Virus record (IMG/VR): IMGVR_UViG_3300037264_001217
Location: 1 to 29,288 of that record
Origin: a virus
DNA length: 29,288 nt
Direction: 5' to 3' (one strand)
In this document: positions 13,125-21,553 of the stretch, one piece after another
How positions within the stretch are numbered: the stretch's first letter is position 1
How the letters are laid out: each line of letters opens with the position of its first letter
Translations under genes and position numbers: made by a program
The notes under the pieces: generated by a model
Database searches by the model: none
Told to the model about the DNA's origin: nothing
Seen by the model: only the letters and a program-made list of their open reading frames with translations

Positions 13125-16073
13125 CTAAACGGGCGTCATGGAGCAGTTGCTGCTGTCCAGCGAAATTGAAAATTCCAAGGCTTCTTCCGGGGCAGTTGTT
13201 TCAATGAGTATCTGATCCAAGGCCCCGCTGGTCAAGGAATGCCCCAGATCAAGTTGGTCTTCGTATGGGCCGGTGGACTTCAATATCTGGCGCAGGGTGC
13301 CACTGCTTAATGCGTGGCCCAAATCCATCTGGTCTTCATATGGCCCGGTGGTCTTCAATATGAGACGCAGGGTTCCACTGGTTAGCGAATGGCCCAAATC
13401 CATCTGGTCTTCATTGATCGGGTACATGGCCCCAGAGGACAGGCTTATCGCAAACAACAGCGCTTCCTTAACCTCAATCGGATACAGGGTTGAAGTAACC
13501 AGCGTCAGGAATGACTGGGGAATTGATTCATCCTGCACCAGCCCGAATTCGTGCATGTTCCTTGGCACGATGTCGGGGATCATGATGACCGAGCTGTACA
13601 CCAGATTCTTGTACACCTCATCAGCCAAGTCCCACGTTATGGCATTCGTGCCGCCATCAAGGTGTGCCACGTGGGTGTTGTCCGTGCGATAAAACTCACC
13701 GGTCGGCAGCAGGGAAGTGAAGTCCTCAATTGCCCGGGGACGGGTCACACCGGACAAGTGCCCAACAATGGGGGAGCTACCGGTCCATGTGCCGCCCTGA
13801 ACTTCAAACTGCGCCCAGTCAAGAATCACCCAGCCCTGTGCCGTGACATCTATAACGGAGGGATCAAATACCTTGGCCGGGCTGGGGTATATCTGCACCC
13901 GGAATCCATTGTGAAGTCCGTCATTGGCCAAGGACAGGTCAACCCGCCACCAGTCCTTCCAGCCAACAATCCCGATGTAGGCATAGTTGGCCAGTGAATC
14001 GGTATCAAACGCCCCATCCTTGATACGGATACGAACCACCCCGCCGCCAAGGTTGGATGCCCCGCCAGTAAGCTGCGCCACCACATCAATGTACTCAGAC
14101 GGGGGAACCGCCACCTGCTCATGCTGTGGGGTGACAATCTGCACGCCATTGGCGTCAAAGGCGCGGCGAATGTAGATGCTGAAATCGTGCGTGCGGACTA
14201 CCTGCGGGATGGTGAATACCAGCTGCACGAAGCCATTGGCCACCTTTGACGTGCCCTGCAGTAGAGAAGCTCTGGAAGGCCACATATCAATGCCGTATTC
14301 GGTCTGCGCTACGGGGCGCTTGCAGTCCGGATTCTCCACCCCAGACAGCCCCACGCTGTCCCAGTAACTGAGCCCGCGCATGTACTGGAACCCGACCAGA
14401 TTGTCGGATGCAACCTCGCGGGCCACGCCATCCAGAATGTTGGAGGTTACCCCAACCCCCGTGGCATAGGTCAGGACGTGATCTGCGCTCAGACTGCTCT
14501 CATTGGTCAGCCCATAAACCGAACGGTTGGCTGCCATTTCGTAGATGTCTACCAAGTACACCGAAGATGACCCAGCCACCAGAACAAATTTCAGGTGGCC
14601 GCCCTCATACTGGAAGGTGAACGGAGCCTGTTGCAGGTACAACGGGTCGGTTGGGGGGCCCGCTGCCCAGACCGTCTGCTCATACTGCATCCGGATGTCG
14701 CACGCATCGCCGCTTTGCAGCCTTGCGTGGACCAGATAGGTCTTCCCCACCCCGAACACGGTGTTGAATTCCACGTACTTGCCAACGGACGCAAGGGTCA
14801 GGGTCTTGGTGCCATCCACCCATGTGCCGGTGCCGGTGGCGGATAGCACCATGCTGGCCCCCAGAGTGCCCTCTTGGAACTCGGAACAGCGCTCAGGGGC
14901 CTGATGCCGCAAAACCTCTACTTGGACATCAGTTACATAAATCGGGCTGCCTTCGCTGCCTGAGGGGCTCATGAAGGATATTTCCATCAGAGTCCGTGGG
15001 TACGTCTCGCTCAGCACAAGGGCTGTCTGTGCCACGAAATCCTCTGCCAACGGGTCATACCCGGTCACATCCAAGATGGCCCCGTAGGTTTGCCATGAGC
15101 TGGTGAGGTTCACCTGCACCGCATGGTGTTGTGGCGGGGTCAGGCCGGTCTTGCCCATGAAGGCGTTGACCACGCGCACTGCCGCTGTGCCGGAAACAGC
15201 CTTGGCTTTGAAGCTCACCGCTATTTTCAGTGGGTCGGCTTGTCTGGATGCGCGGCCAAACGCAGGCAGGATGAACGTAGCAACCTTGCCACCGGTTGCC
15301 GTGAAGGTCAGGCGCTGAACATCCTCACTGGCTGGCCCTGCTCCGGCCACGGTGGCCACCGTCACATTGGTCACCACCCATGACAGGTGCGTCAGGTCAC
15401 TGGGTTTGGCTACCCAGTTATCCACATACCGCGCCCCCGCGAAGCGCGGGAAGCCGGTCATGATGTACCAATGCGCCTGCGTCTGGTCCCAGATCATCCC
15501 ATAGGTGGTCCGGGTAAAGCCCAGTGTGTCATCCCCCTCCAGATTGGTCAGGTGGGAGACCAGCGGATAAAAGCGCTGCTCCACCCCACCGGGCAGCAGG
15601 TTGAACTGGTTCTTGGAGCTGGCCACGCAAATCCATGTGAGCGAGCAAATATCCCAGTAAAACTCCAGCAGCATGGAGGCATACGGGCCTTCACCCGTGT
15701 ACAGCTCCCACCAGTTGCCCAGCCCGTATTCCTTCCACGTTTGAGCTCCCCACAGGTTGGTGATCTTGAAGCTGCTGCCGTGGATCAACAGGGATAGCCG
15801 GTATTGCTCTTCGTTCAGGGGTGACGCCAGCTGAATGGCTGTGTCCGTGGTGATGGTCAACTCTTGCAGGAAGCCGTTGTCCGGGCTGATGGTAACCACC
15901 CCGGAAAGCACGGTGGAATTGGTGTAGACGGTCAGGTAAGTGGCGATATTCAGCGCCTGCAGGCGCGTAAACGCTTCCTCAATTGCGGTGAATTCATCAC
16001 GCAAATGCTTGGCCCGCTCGGTGCGCCCGGAACGCCCTTTGAAGTTGTTGTTGTAGAGCTTGGTGGTTGCCAC
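13125..16073 (-). CDS. Large appendage protein with jelly-roll domains and C-terminal repeats
   Basis: The 982-residue protein starts at a GTG with AGCAGG upstream. Residues ~1-165 match the two preceding genes in layout: a helical segment (LRDEFTAIEEAFTRL) followed by a beta-sandwich. Then come about three domains that look like CBM4/9-type or galactose-binding-like jelly rolls. One contains RLTFTATGGKVATFILPAFG and VSFKAKAVSGTAAVRV, and the last contains WVILDWAQFEV, a 'l.wAQlE' signature common in phage appendage jelly rolls. The C-terminus has 25-residue tandem repeats around EDQMDLGHSLTSGTL. The N-terminal module probably docks on the tail while the sandwiches face the host surface; the sugar-binding idea is inference. 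Confidence 0.7.
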   Translation of the reverse strand: MATTKLYNNNFKGRSGRTERAKHLRDEFTAIEEAFTRLQALNIATYLTVYTNSTVLSGVVTISPDNGFLQELTITTDTAIQLASPLNEEQYRLSLLIHGSSFKITNLWGAQTWKEYGLGNWWELYTGEGPYASMLLEFYWDICSLTWICVASSKNQFNLLPGGVEQRFYPLVSHLTNLEGDDTLGFTRTTYGMIWDQTQAHWYIMTGFPRFAGARYVDNWVAKPSDLTHLSWVVTNVTVATVAGAGPASEDVQRLTFTATGGKVATFILPAFGRASRQADPLKIAVSFKAKAVSGTAAVRVVNAFMGKTGLTPPQHHAVQVNLTSSWQTYGAILDVTGYDPLAEDFVAQTALVLSETYPRTLMEISFMSPSGSEGSPIYVTDVQVEVLRHQAPERCSEFQEGTLGASMVLSATGTGTWVDGTKTLTLASVGKYVEFNTVFGVGKTYLVHARLQSGDACDIRMQYEQTVWAAGPPTDPLYLQQAPFTFQYEGGHLKFVLVAGSSSVYLVDIYEMAANRSVYGLTNESSLSADHVLTYATGVGVTSNILDGVAREVASDNLVGFQYMRGLSYWDSVGLSGVENPDCKRPVAQTEYGIDMWPSRASLLQGTSKVANGFVQLVFTIPQVVRTHDFSIYIRRAFDANGVQIVTPQHEQVAVPPSEYIDVVAQLTGGASNLGGGVVRIRIKDGAFDTDSLANYAYIGIVGWKDWWRVDLSLANDGLHNGFRVQIYPSPAKVFDPSVIDVTAQGWVILDWAQFEVQGGTWTGSSPIVGHLSGVTRPRAIEDFTSLLPTGEFYRTDNTHVAHLDGGTNAITWDLADEVYKNLVYSSVIMIPDIVPRNMHEFGLVQDESIPQSFLTLVTSTLYPIEVKEALLFAISLSSGAMYPINEDQMDLGHSLTSGTLRLILKTTGPYEDQMDLGHALSSGTLRQILKSTGPYEDQLDLGHSLTSGALDQILIETTAPEEALEFSISLDSSNCSMTPV
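13188..13412 (-). repeat. Three tandem 75-bp coding repeats
   Basis: Three near-identical 25-residue units follow one another: EDQMDLGHSLTSGTL, EDQMDLGHALSSGTL and EDQLDLGHSLTSGAL, each followed by a 10-residue linker ending near TTGPY, STGPY or TTAP. Degenerate copies flank them on both sides (EALLFAISLSSGAM before, EALEFSISLDSSNC after), so the original array probably had five units. Confidence 0.9.
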
Positions 16074-16074
16074 G

Positions 16075-16650
16075 TTATCGCCTGCTGTACACGTCTAGTG
16101 GATCAGCTATGAGCTCATCAATCTTCAGGTGGTGCCGGGCAAACACCATGTACGTCCAGCCCAACCCGTCATGGACGCACAGCACGATGGCTCCATAGAA
16201 CCCCTCGTACCTCGTCCCGCTGGTGTCGCCAATGGTGTTGGCATACATGTTCCACGGCTTGCCATCCATGCCCGGGGCGTCCTTGCTGCTGGTCCACACT
16301 GTCCCGTTCTTGAAGCTGAACCTGCCATAATTGTCCGTGTCCAGACTGCCCGCATTGGCCACCACCAACGTGATCACTCGCGCCCCGCCTTCCACGGGCG
16401 GGGATAGCGTCAGGTCCACGTCCCCCTGCAGCTCAAGGTACTGGATGACCCCGAAGGCCGGGTCAATGGTGTAGGAATTGTCCACGATGCCGTGGTTAAA
16501 GACGTTCTCTTGGCTGGCGATGATGGAGCCAATCTGCTCCTTCAGGCAGTCAAACGCCCGCTCAATGGCGTCAAACTCAAGGTTTATCTCCCCGTCCGTG
16601 ATGATCTTGCCGAACTCTGCCGTAATCTGCGGGGTGTAGGTGCAGCTCAT
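16075..16650 (-). CDS. Small appendage adaptor-like protein (module shared with both neighbours)
   Basis: The 191-residue protein has an N-terminal helical region (EINLEFDAIERAFDCLKEQI), then GVIQYLELQGDVDL, then a beta-sandwich ending in GFYGAIVLCVHDGLGWTYMVF. The same order appears in the upstream neighbour (GLIQRLMVDASVEEF then GYYGAMVICTYGSEAGVMV) and in the first ~165 residues of the downstream 982-residue protein. The ATG overlaps the upstream stop as ATGA. Such stepwise proteins directly after a tail nozzle gene could be small spokes or connectors that attach larger appendages; this role is inferred. Confidence 0.7.
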   Translation of the reverse strand: MSCTYTPQITAEFGKIITDGEINLEFDAIERAFDCLKEQIGSIIASQENVFNHGIVDNSYTIDPAFGVIQYLELQGDVDLTLSPPVEGGARVITLVVANAGSLDTDNYGRFSFKNGTVWTSSKDAPGMDGKPWNMYANTIGDTSGTRYEGFYGAIVLCVHDGLGWTYMVFARHHLKIDELIADPLDVYSRR

Positions 16651-17219
16651 AGCGGCACCGCCGTCAGCACATCGTTGAAGGTCACTTCAGTGACCTCCGG
16701 GTTGTGTGCAAACACCTGCACCATGACCCCAGCTTCGGAGCCATAGGTGCAAATCACCATGGCCCCATAGTACCCATCCCCGATGATGGCCGATGGCTGG
16801 TAGGGCTCTGAGAGCGTAAAGAACTCAAACTGCTCGCGCAGTACCCCAAACACATGCGTCTGCAAGGTTGGCACGCTGAGCCGGAACACCGTATCCGGGC
16901 TGGCGCAGCGTATCGAAATGAACACCCGGAACGGGTCACCAGTCTCATGCTGCCCAATCTGGATGGTGAACTCTTCAACGCTGGCGTCCACCATCAGGCG
17001 CTGGATCAGGCCGTTGGCTGGCAACACCTCGGCCAGCTGGCCCGTGACGATGTTGATGAACTCTTCGAAATGGTCTTCCTGCCCAATGGCGTCAATGCTC
17101 CCGGCCCATAGCGCAAGGAATTCCGCCACCCGGTAGAATTCAGCCACCAGATCATCAGCATCCATGACGCTGGCATCAACGTCAGTGTAGGTGCTGGTAT
17201 AGGGCTCAAGCTGGGCCAT
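16647..17219 (-). CDS. Small appendage adaptor-like protein (first of three related genes)
   Basis: The 190-residue protein opens with MAQLEPYTSTYTDVDAS, then the helical segment DDLVAEFYRVAEFLALWAGS, then GLIQRLMVDASVEEFTIQIG and a beta-rich second half with IIGDGYYGAMVICTYGS. Its ATG overlaps the stop of the nozzle-like gene (TAATG). The same helix-plus-sandwich layout is seen in the next two genes, so this is the first of a three-member series. It probably binds the tail nozzle, but direct evidence is lacking. Confidence 0.7.
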   Translation of the reverse strand: MAQLEPYTSTYTDVDASVMDADDLVAEFYRVAEFLALWAGSIDAIGQEDHFEEFINIVTGQLAEVLPANGLIQRLMVDASVEEFTIQIGQHETGDPFRVFISIRCASPDTVFRLSVPTLQTHVFGVLREQFEFFTLSEPYQPSAIIGDGYYGAMVICTYGSEAGVMVQVFAHNPEVTEVTFNDVLTAVPL

Positions 17220-19372
17220 TATGCTCGGATGATCCTCCGCTTGCTGATGTGGTAACCCACGGCATAGAGGATGTGGGGAGACTCGTTGACCTCACGGTGG
17301 TACATGATCAGGCTCACGCACCGGGCATGGGAGTCCATGGGCACCCGGATGTCCCCTTCTGAAGCCCGTGAGTAAAGGAATTCCCCGTGCCGATCAATAC
17401 CATAACGCCCGCCGCCCAGCGGGATGGACTGCTCTAGAATGCGCTCGTAATTCCGCGCGTCTTCATTGTAGTTGTAGTCGGCTGATACACGAAGTGTAGT
17501 TCGTCCTTCGCCGGTCACATAGATGGTCGCCCTGCGGTAGCGCTTGTTGTACTCCGCCGTGCCGCTGAAGTGGTAGGCGGTGACAAGGTAGGCTTCCATC
17601 TCAGCCCCGTTGAAGTTCCTGCCCACGTCAATCTCAAACACCTTGCCGTCGATGTCGCCCAAGAACAGGCGCTCCACGGAGTTGCCCTCTTCGTTGGTCA
17701 TGTCCCCGCTGGTGGTGTCGGTGATGCTCAGGCCGTAATCAATAGCCGTTATCCCATTCACCCGGTTGCCGGAGAAGCCGATGCTCAGCGCTCCCTTGTT
17801 GGAAAAGAAGCACCGATACACGCTCAGGCCACGGTTTACGATGGACCCATCCACGCTGGAGGACTCCAGAAATGACTGCACCAATGGGTCAACCTTCATG
17901 GAAAGCTGGTTGGAGGCGAAGTCCCCGAATGCATCCGTGGTCGGCAGGCTGGAGAAGCCCCGGTCATCCAGATACACGGACTTGCCTATTCTTTGGATGG
18001 AGTTGGAGATAGCGCCAGTTTCGGAGTTGTGCAGCTTGAGCTGGATATTCTCCTGCACAAAGCCCTCCAGCCGAAACGTCTTGTTGCGGGTGAACACAAA
18101 GGACACGTCCCCCACTTCCTCAATGAAGCCAGTGATGTCATCGCCAGTGAGGATTTCATTGGCCCCCAGCACTGGCTGGAAGCTCAGCGGATCATTCTTG
18201 CCTGAGTGCTGCAGCGAGCCGCCGTCATACGCCAGCAGCAGGTGCCCGCGATGCACCCCGATGTGGGTCGGGGTATCAAAGGCCATGCCAGTCTCTATCA
18301 GGGTGAAGACGGTGCCGTCATACTCAAAGGCATTGCCCTCCCCGTTGACCCCGTACATCCTGAACGTGGACTCATGGCCGCCAAAGTTGTAGTTGCGGAA
18401 GCGGTACTTGCCGCCCGGTGGCAGCTCTTGCTCCAGCTGCGCAACACCAGTATCAGTCACGGCAAACTGGTTGCCACCAACCGTCAGGTCTTCCCCAAGG
18501 ATGAACGGCCCGGAGTTGATGACGTTGGTGACAATGAAGCCCTCGGCATCGTTACCAGCGAACATGCCAGCGGTTACCACGATCCTGCGAATGATGCAGT
18601 TGGCCCCACTGCTGACGCCAGTGATAGCGTCACCCTCGTTGGGCTCTTGAGAGCCATCCGTAAAGCGCACCTTGAAGCCAAGGTCTATCTGGCCCCACCC
18701 GGTGGCCGAACTCTTCCACAGCGTGCCCTGCGCATTCCCGGCAAGGTTGCGGAACGCATACACCGTGTCGTTGTAGACATGTACCCCGTTGACGGGCCCG
18801 GTGCATGTCCCAATCCCAACCTCGGTGATCAGGGCCCTGCGGTAATTCTCCGCTGCCAGCTGGGCGGCGTCGTGCAGGTCTTCATCGTCCTGCCCTTCAA
18901 ACTCGGTGGCGGTGGTGCCATAGCCAGAGGCATTGGATGTGCCGCCAGACCACTGAGCGCCCTCGTCCACGTCATTGCTCAGGTCAGTGATGATCAGGTA
19001 GCCTGAGTCATCTGCAGCTTCCTCATCTATCTCGTAAGCCACCACGATGCCAGTTTCCGGGCCAAGGTCGGAGGTGACCGTCTCGCCAAGGATGAACGGC
19101 CCACCGCTGATGGTGTTCAGGGTGATCTTCCAGTATTCGGCTTGGTGCGGACGCGGGTGCCCGTCAAATATCTCGTACCCGGCTATCCTGCGATAGGCAC
19201 CAGTCTGGAAGTGGGGTTCGTAGTTGCGGCATCCCAGCAGTTCACCGGGGGATATGCTGGCCGCTGAATCAACAAAGTTGAGGCCCCCAGCAAAGCGCAC
19301 CTTGTCTTCGGTACGCACTGTTGAGCCTCGCTGGCGGACGCTGGCCTTGGCGCTGGCAAGGCGGTAGCCCAT
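17219..19372 (-). CDS. Tail nozzle-like protein (tail tubular protein B-like)
   Basis: This 717-residue beta-rich protein follows the adaptor and starts with a TAATG overlap. Its N-terminal motif VRFAGGLNFVDSAASISPGE, followed by NYEPHFQTGAYRRIAGYEIF, is typical of podovirus tail tubular B or nozzle proteins: an opening with 'GGl....s...l.pge', then 'r.n.e......r.GY'. The centre contains repeated propeller-like segments such as GVHVYNDTVYAFRN and HIGVHRGHLLLAYDG, and two similar insertions around GGPFILGETV and SGPFILGEDL. The C-terminal DIRVPMDSHARCVSLIMYHR is typical of the end of these proteins. It should form the distal tube of the short tail through which DNA passes. Confidence 0.75.
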   Translation of the reverse strand: MGYRLASAKASVRQRGSTVRTEDKVRFAGGLNFVDSAASISPGELLGCRNYEPHFQTGAYRRIAGYEIFDGHPRPHQAEYWKITLNTISGGPFILGETVTSDLGPETGIVVAYEIDEEAADDSGYLIITDLSNDVDEGAQWSGGTSNASGYGTTATEFEGQDDEDLHDAAQLAAENYRRALITEVGIGTCTGPVNGVHVYNDTVYAFRNLAGNAQGTLWKSSATGWGQIDLGFKVRFTDGSQEPNEGDAITGVSSGANCIIRRIVVTAGMFAGNDAEGFIVTNVINSGPFILGEDLTVGGNQFAVTDTGVAQLEQELPPGGKYRFRNYNFGGHESTFRMYGVNGEGNAFEYDGTVFTLIETGMAFDTPTHIGVHRGHLLLAYDGGSLQHSGKNDPLSFQPVLGANEILTGDDITGFIEEVGDVSFVFTRNKTFRLEGFVQENIQLKLHNSETGAISNSIQRIGKSVYLDDRGFSSLPTTDAFGDFASNQLSMKVDPLVQSFLESSSVDGSIVNRGLSVYRCFFSNKGALSIGFSGNRVNGITAIDYGLSITDTTSGDMTNEEGNSVERLFLGDIDGKVFEIDVGRNFNGAEMEAYLVTAYHFSGTAEYNKRYRRATIYVTGEGRTTLRVSADYNYNEDARNYERILEQSIPLGGGRYGIDRHGEFLYSRASEGDIRVPMDSHARCVSLIMYHREVNESPHILYAVGYHISKRRIIRA

Positions 19373-20109
19373 TACCGTGTCTCAACTTGTAAGAACTGGT
19401 CGCTGTTCTCCATGCGCTGCCACTCAGATTCTGGTGTGTGGACAGACAACATCTGGTTGAATACCACGTCATAGTGCGCCAATGCCCCCGCACCAACCTC
19501 CGGCGCATCCTCATGCTCAGCGTAGAGAATCTTGGCCAGCAACACGATCAGGCGGCTGAAGTCATCCGGGATGGCGCTGACATCGGCGCTCACACGCATC
19601 TTGATGGGCTTTTTCCACACCTCGTACTTGCAGGACATGCCAATGGATTCAATCGGGTTGGACAGCACCAGCACCCGGTCGGGCCGGATGCTCCAGTGCG
19701 CAGGGAAATCCGTGATTGGTTGCACATCGTAGCTGTACAGGCGGGTGAACTGGTCCCACTTCATGTAACTCGGGAAGTAGGACTGTCCGTTTGCATCAAT
19801 GATCGCCAGCCGGTCTTTCGCAATGGCGTTGACCAGCTCGGTTTTGGCGTTGGGATTGGTCGCGTCATAGGTGCTTGACGGGGTGGGTACTATGGCGCTG
19901 CTCTGCAGCAGATTCACCGTCTCCTGTGACCACAGAAAGTCCCAGTCAATGCGCTCACGCTGAATCTGTGCATCAGCGGTTTGCACCCAGTAGACTACTT
20001 TCTTCGCATCGCCTGTCGCGCCTTCAACGTCAGACGGGGCATTTCCACCGTTCAGCCCCGTCTCCATAATCACGTCAGATACCAGCTGTAAAAAGGTATC
20101 CTTTGCCAT
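19372..20109 (-). CDS. Head-tail adaptor (tail tubular protein A-like)
   Basis: The 245-residue protein begins MAKDTFLQLVSDVIMETGLN and contains KKVVYWVQTADAQIQRERID followed by WDFLWSQE. The 'L...v..E.Gl.g......v.....r...wV..A...Iq....dW.FLw' pattern is typical of podovirus head-tail adaptors. These dodecameric proteins sit beneath the portal and accept the nozzle. Its start has GGAGG upstream, and its stop overlaps the next start. The placement between head genes and the nozzle gene fits. A two-strand YKYEVWKKP-like segment and a C-terminal helix bundle (ARLIVLLAKILYAEHED-type) also fit. Assignment is by pattern and order, not by search. Confidence 0.7.
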   Translation of the reverse strand: MAKDTFLQLVSDVIMETGLNGGNAPSDVEGATGDAKKVVYWVQTADAQIQRERIDWDFLWSQETVNLLQSSAIVPTPSSTYDATNPNAKTELVNAIAKDRLAIIDANGQSYFPSYMKWDQFTRLYSYDVQPITDFPAHWSIRPDRVLVLSNPIESIGMSCKYEVWKKPIKMRVSADVSAIPDDFSRLIVLLAKILYAEHEDAPEVGAGALAHYDVVFNQMLSVHTPESEWQRMENSDQFLQVETR

Positions 20110-20121
20110 GTCTGCCCTCCG

Positions 20122-20466
20122 TCAATATTCCACGGAGTTGTCCGTGATGAATTTCATCAATCTTTGCGTCACCCCGGTGCCAGACATCACCGGGAGCTTG
20201 GCCCCGGTCAACTCAGCGAGCTTCCGGGCCACATTCTTCAATTGAACAGCTGACATGCCTTCCAGAGTTTGCATCTCTGCGGACTTCACCTGCTCCACCA
20301 CGGCTATCTTTTCCTGCGCCGGGCCGGGGACCGTCGGGGCAGCCACGGAATCAATCGCTATGCCGTCCCCGGTAAAATAAATACCGTCCTGCATGTACCT
20401 GCGGCCCCGCTCATCTATCCCGTAAACGTGAGCGAAGTACCTCTTTCTGTCTAGTGTCCTGCTCAT
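20122..20466 (-). CDS. Small head-region protein of unknown function
   Basis: This 114-residue protein starts MSRTLDRKRYFAHVYGIDER. The N-terminal part is beta-rich with a YGIDERGRRYMQDGIYF segment. A Pro/Ala linker (APTVPGPAQEK) leads to a helical C-terminal half, including LEGMSAVQLKNVARKLAEL. The ATG has AGGAG eight bases upstream. It precedes the adaptor gene. I do not recognise the family; a small capsid or connector accessory protein is the simplest reading. Confidence 0.6.
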   Translation of the reverse strand: MSRTLDRKRYFAHVYGIDERGRRYMQDGIYFTGDGIAIDSVAAPTVPGPAQEKIAVVEQVKSAEMQTLEGMSAVQLKNVARKLAELTGAKLPVMSGTGVTQRLMKFITDNSVEY

Positions 20467-20484
20467 TGGCCTTTCTCCTGAGCG

Positions 20485-20712
20485 TTATGCCCAATTCCAC
20501 CAGTCTTTGGTCTCCAGCTTCTCACGAATGCTCAACCCCGCACCCAACGGCAAGTTCTTGCGGCCAGCCAGCTCTTCGTGAGACCGGGTATGGAGCAAGT
20601 TTGTTGGGCTCATAGCAGAATTGCAGCACTCGTCTATGCTTGGTACGTGCTCGGGTGGTCCGGATAGTCCGGGCCCCCGGCAAATACCTGATTGTAACCA
20701 TTCGCGGTGCAT
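20485..20712 (-). CDS. Small protein of unknown function
   Basis: This 75-residue protein begins MHREWLQSGICRGPGLSGPP and ends KDWWNWA. The evidence that it is real is a strong GGAGG five bases before the ATG and its fit between genes without overlap. It has three cysteines (two adjacent) but no recognisable zinc-finger spacing, and no membrane segment. The C-terminal Trp-rich end could be a docking tail. Role unknown. Confidence 0.5.
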   Translation of the reverse strand: MHREWLQSGICRGPGLSGPPEHVPSIDECCNSAMSPTNLLHTRSHEELAGRKNLPLGAGLSIREKLETKDWWNWA

Positions 20713-20778
20713 ACGTTCCTCCAGATCAGTACCAGCCGGGGTTACCAGCTGGCACTCATCGCTCGCCTGACTTCAGGA

Positions 20779-20988
20779 TTACGCGAAAGAGAACGGACCT
20801 TTCGCCTTGCTCTTGTCGGGGCCATTGGGCAGCTGATTGGGGCCGTTGGTATTACCCATACCAACAGCTTCCGGGTCTTTGCCCATGGACTCACGTGAGC
20901 TCAGGCCATTCTGGACTGATCCACCACTACCACTGGGGAATCCCCCCTTCAGGCCACCTTTCTTCATTGCGGGATTGCGGTTTTCCAT
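20779..20988 (-). CDS. Small Gly/Asn/Lys-rich protein of unknown function
   Basis: This 69-residue protein begins MENRNPAMKKGGLKGGFPSG. It is basic, low in hydrophobic residues and probably disordered, with many Gly, Asn, Pro and Lys residues. AAGGAG sits six bases before the ATG, an excellent ribosome binding site, so translation is likely. Position just after the decoration-like gene suggests a minor virion protein. No fold or motif is recognised. Confidence 0.55.
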   Translation of the reverse strand: MENRNPAMKKGGLKGGFPSGSGGSVQNGLSSRESMGKDPEAVGMGNTNGPNQLPNGPDKSKAKGPFSFA

Positions 20989-21017
20989 CTTGAACTCCTT
21001 ACCTGTGAGGGGTTAGC

Positions 21018-21443
21018 TTACCACCAGCTGACGGTGATAGTTGGGATGCCCGTACCGGCTGGCGTGCCGCCTGTATTGGCGATGAATGCCACTTCCAGCT
21101 GAGACAGCGCAGCGCCCGAATCACCACCCCGGGTCAGGTCAATGAACTGCCCCGCTGGCAGTACAGCGTCCGTGTCATCCTTGGAGCCACGGCTATCGGT
21201 GGCTGCCACGGTGGCAAGATTCAGCTCAGCGAACTTGTTATCGTCAGCTGCCGTGCCAACCCGCACGTAGGCCGGGGTGGTTACTGCGTTGAAGGTCACC
21301 GTGGCAAGCACGGAAACTTCTTCAATGCGGGCGAAGTTCATTCCCAGCGGAACCCGGATAGCATGAGCTGCAGCACCAGCAGAGAACGCATGAGCTGCAC
21401 CAAACCCGTGGCTGGTGACTTTCTTTGGTTGATCGTATGACAT
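21018..21443 (-). CDS. Putative capsid decoration protein
   Basis: The 141-residue protein follows the major capsid gene after a ~110-bp gap, where decoration or cement genes usually lie. It is beta-rich and Ala/Gly/Thr-rich, with segments AAAHAIRVPLGMNFARIEEV, TFNAVTTPAYVRVGTAAD, FIDLTRGGDSGAALSQLEVA and a final TVSWW. It has no cysteine or membrane segment. GAGGAT lies upstream of the ATG. I infer that it binds the outer capsid or stabilises it; an alternative is a head-fibre base. Confidence 0.6.
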   Translation of the reverse strand: MSYDQPKKVTSHGFGAAHAFSAGAAAHAIRVPLGMNFARIEEVSVLATVTFNAVTTPAYVRVGTAADDNKFAELNLATVAATDSRGSKDDTDAVLPAGQFIDLTRGGDSGAALSQLEVAFIANTGGTPAGTGIPTITVSWW

Positions 21444-21553
21444 TTTCGTATCCTCTTCACTGTGACTTGGGTGGGTGAGCCGCCTCTCTACTCTGCGAAT
21501 GGAAAGGCCGTAACACCCGCTTTTTGAAAGGCAGCTCCCCCGTTAACTGGAAG
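21444..21553 (-). other. Intergenic gap after the major capsid gene
   Basis: This ~110-bp stretch is the longest gap in the window. It holds the ribosome binding site of the downstream decoration-like gene. I found no clear hairpin with a T run and no good promoter hexamers. Confidence 0.6.

Noticed and set aside
15436-15450. Small hairpin CCCGCG-AAG-CGCGGG
   Set aside because: The stem has six base pairs inside the large appendage gene with no T run and no gene border nearby; it is likely a by-product of GC-rich codons.
13188-16073. Variable repeat of a diversity-generating retroelement in the appendage or fibre genes
   Set aside because: I see no reverse transcriptase, no template repeat with adenine-specific differences and no accessory gene in the window. 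The repeats present are tandem coding units.
21444-21553. Terminator after the major capsid gene
   Set aside because: The gap contains no stable GC stem followed by a T run on the minus strand.
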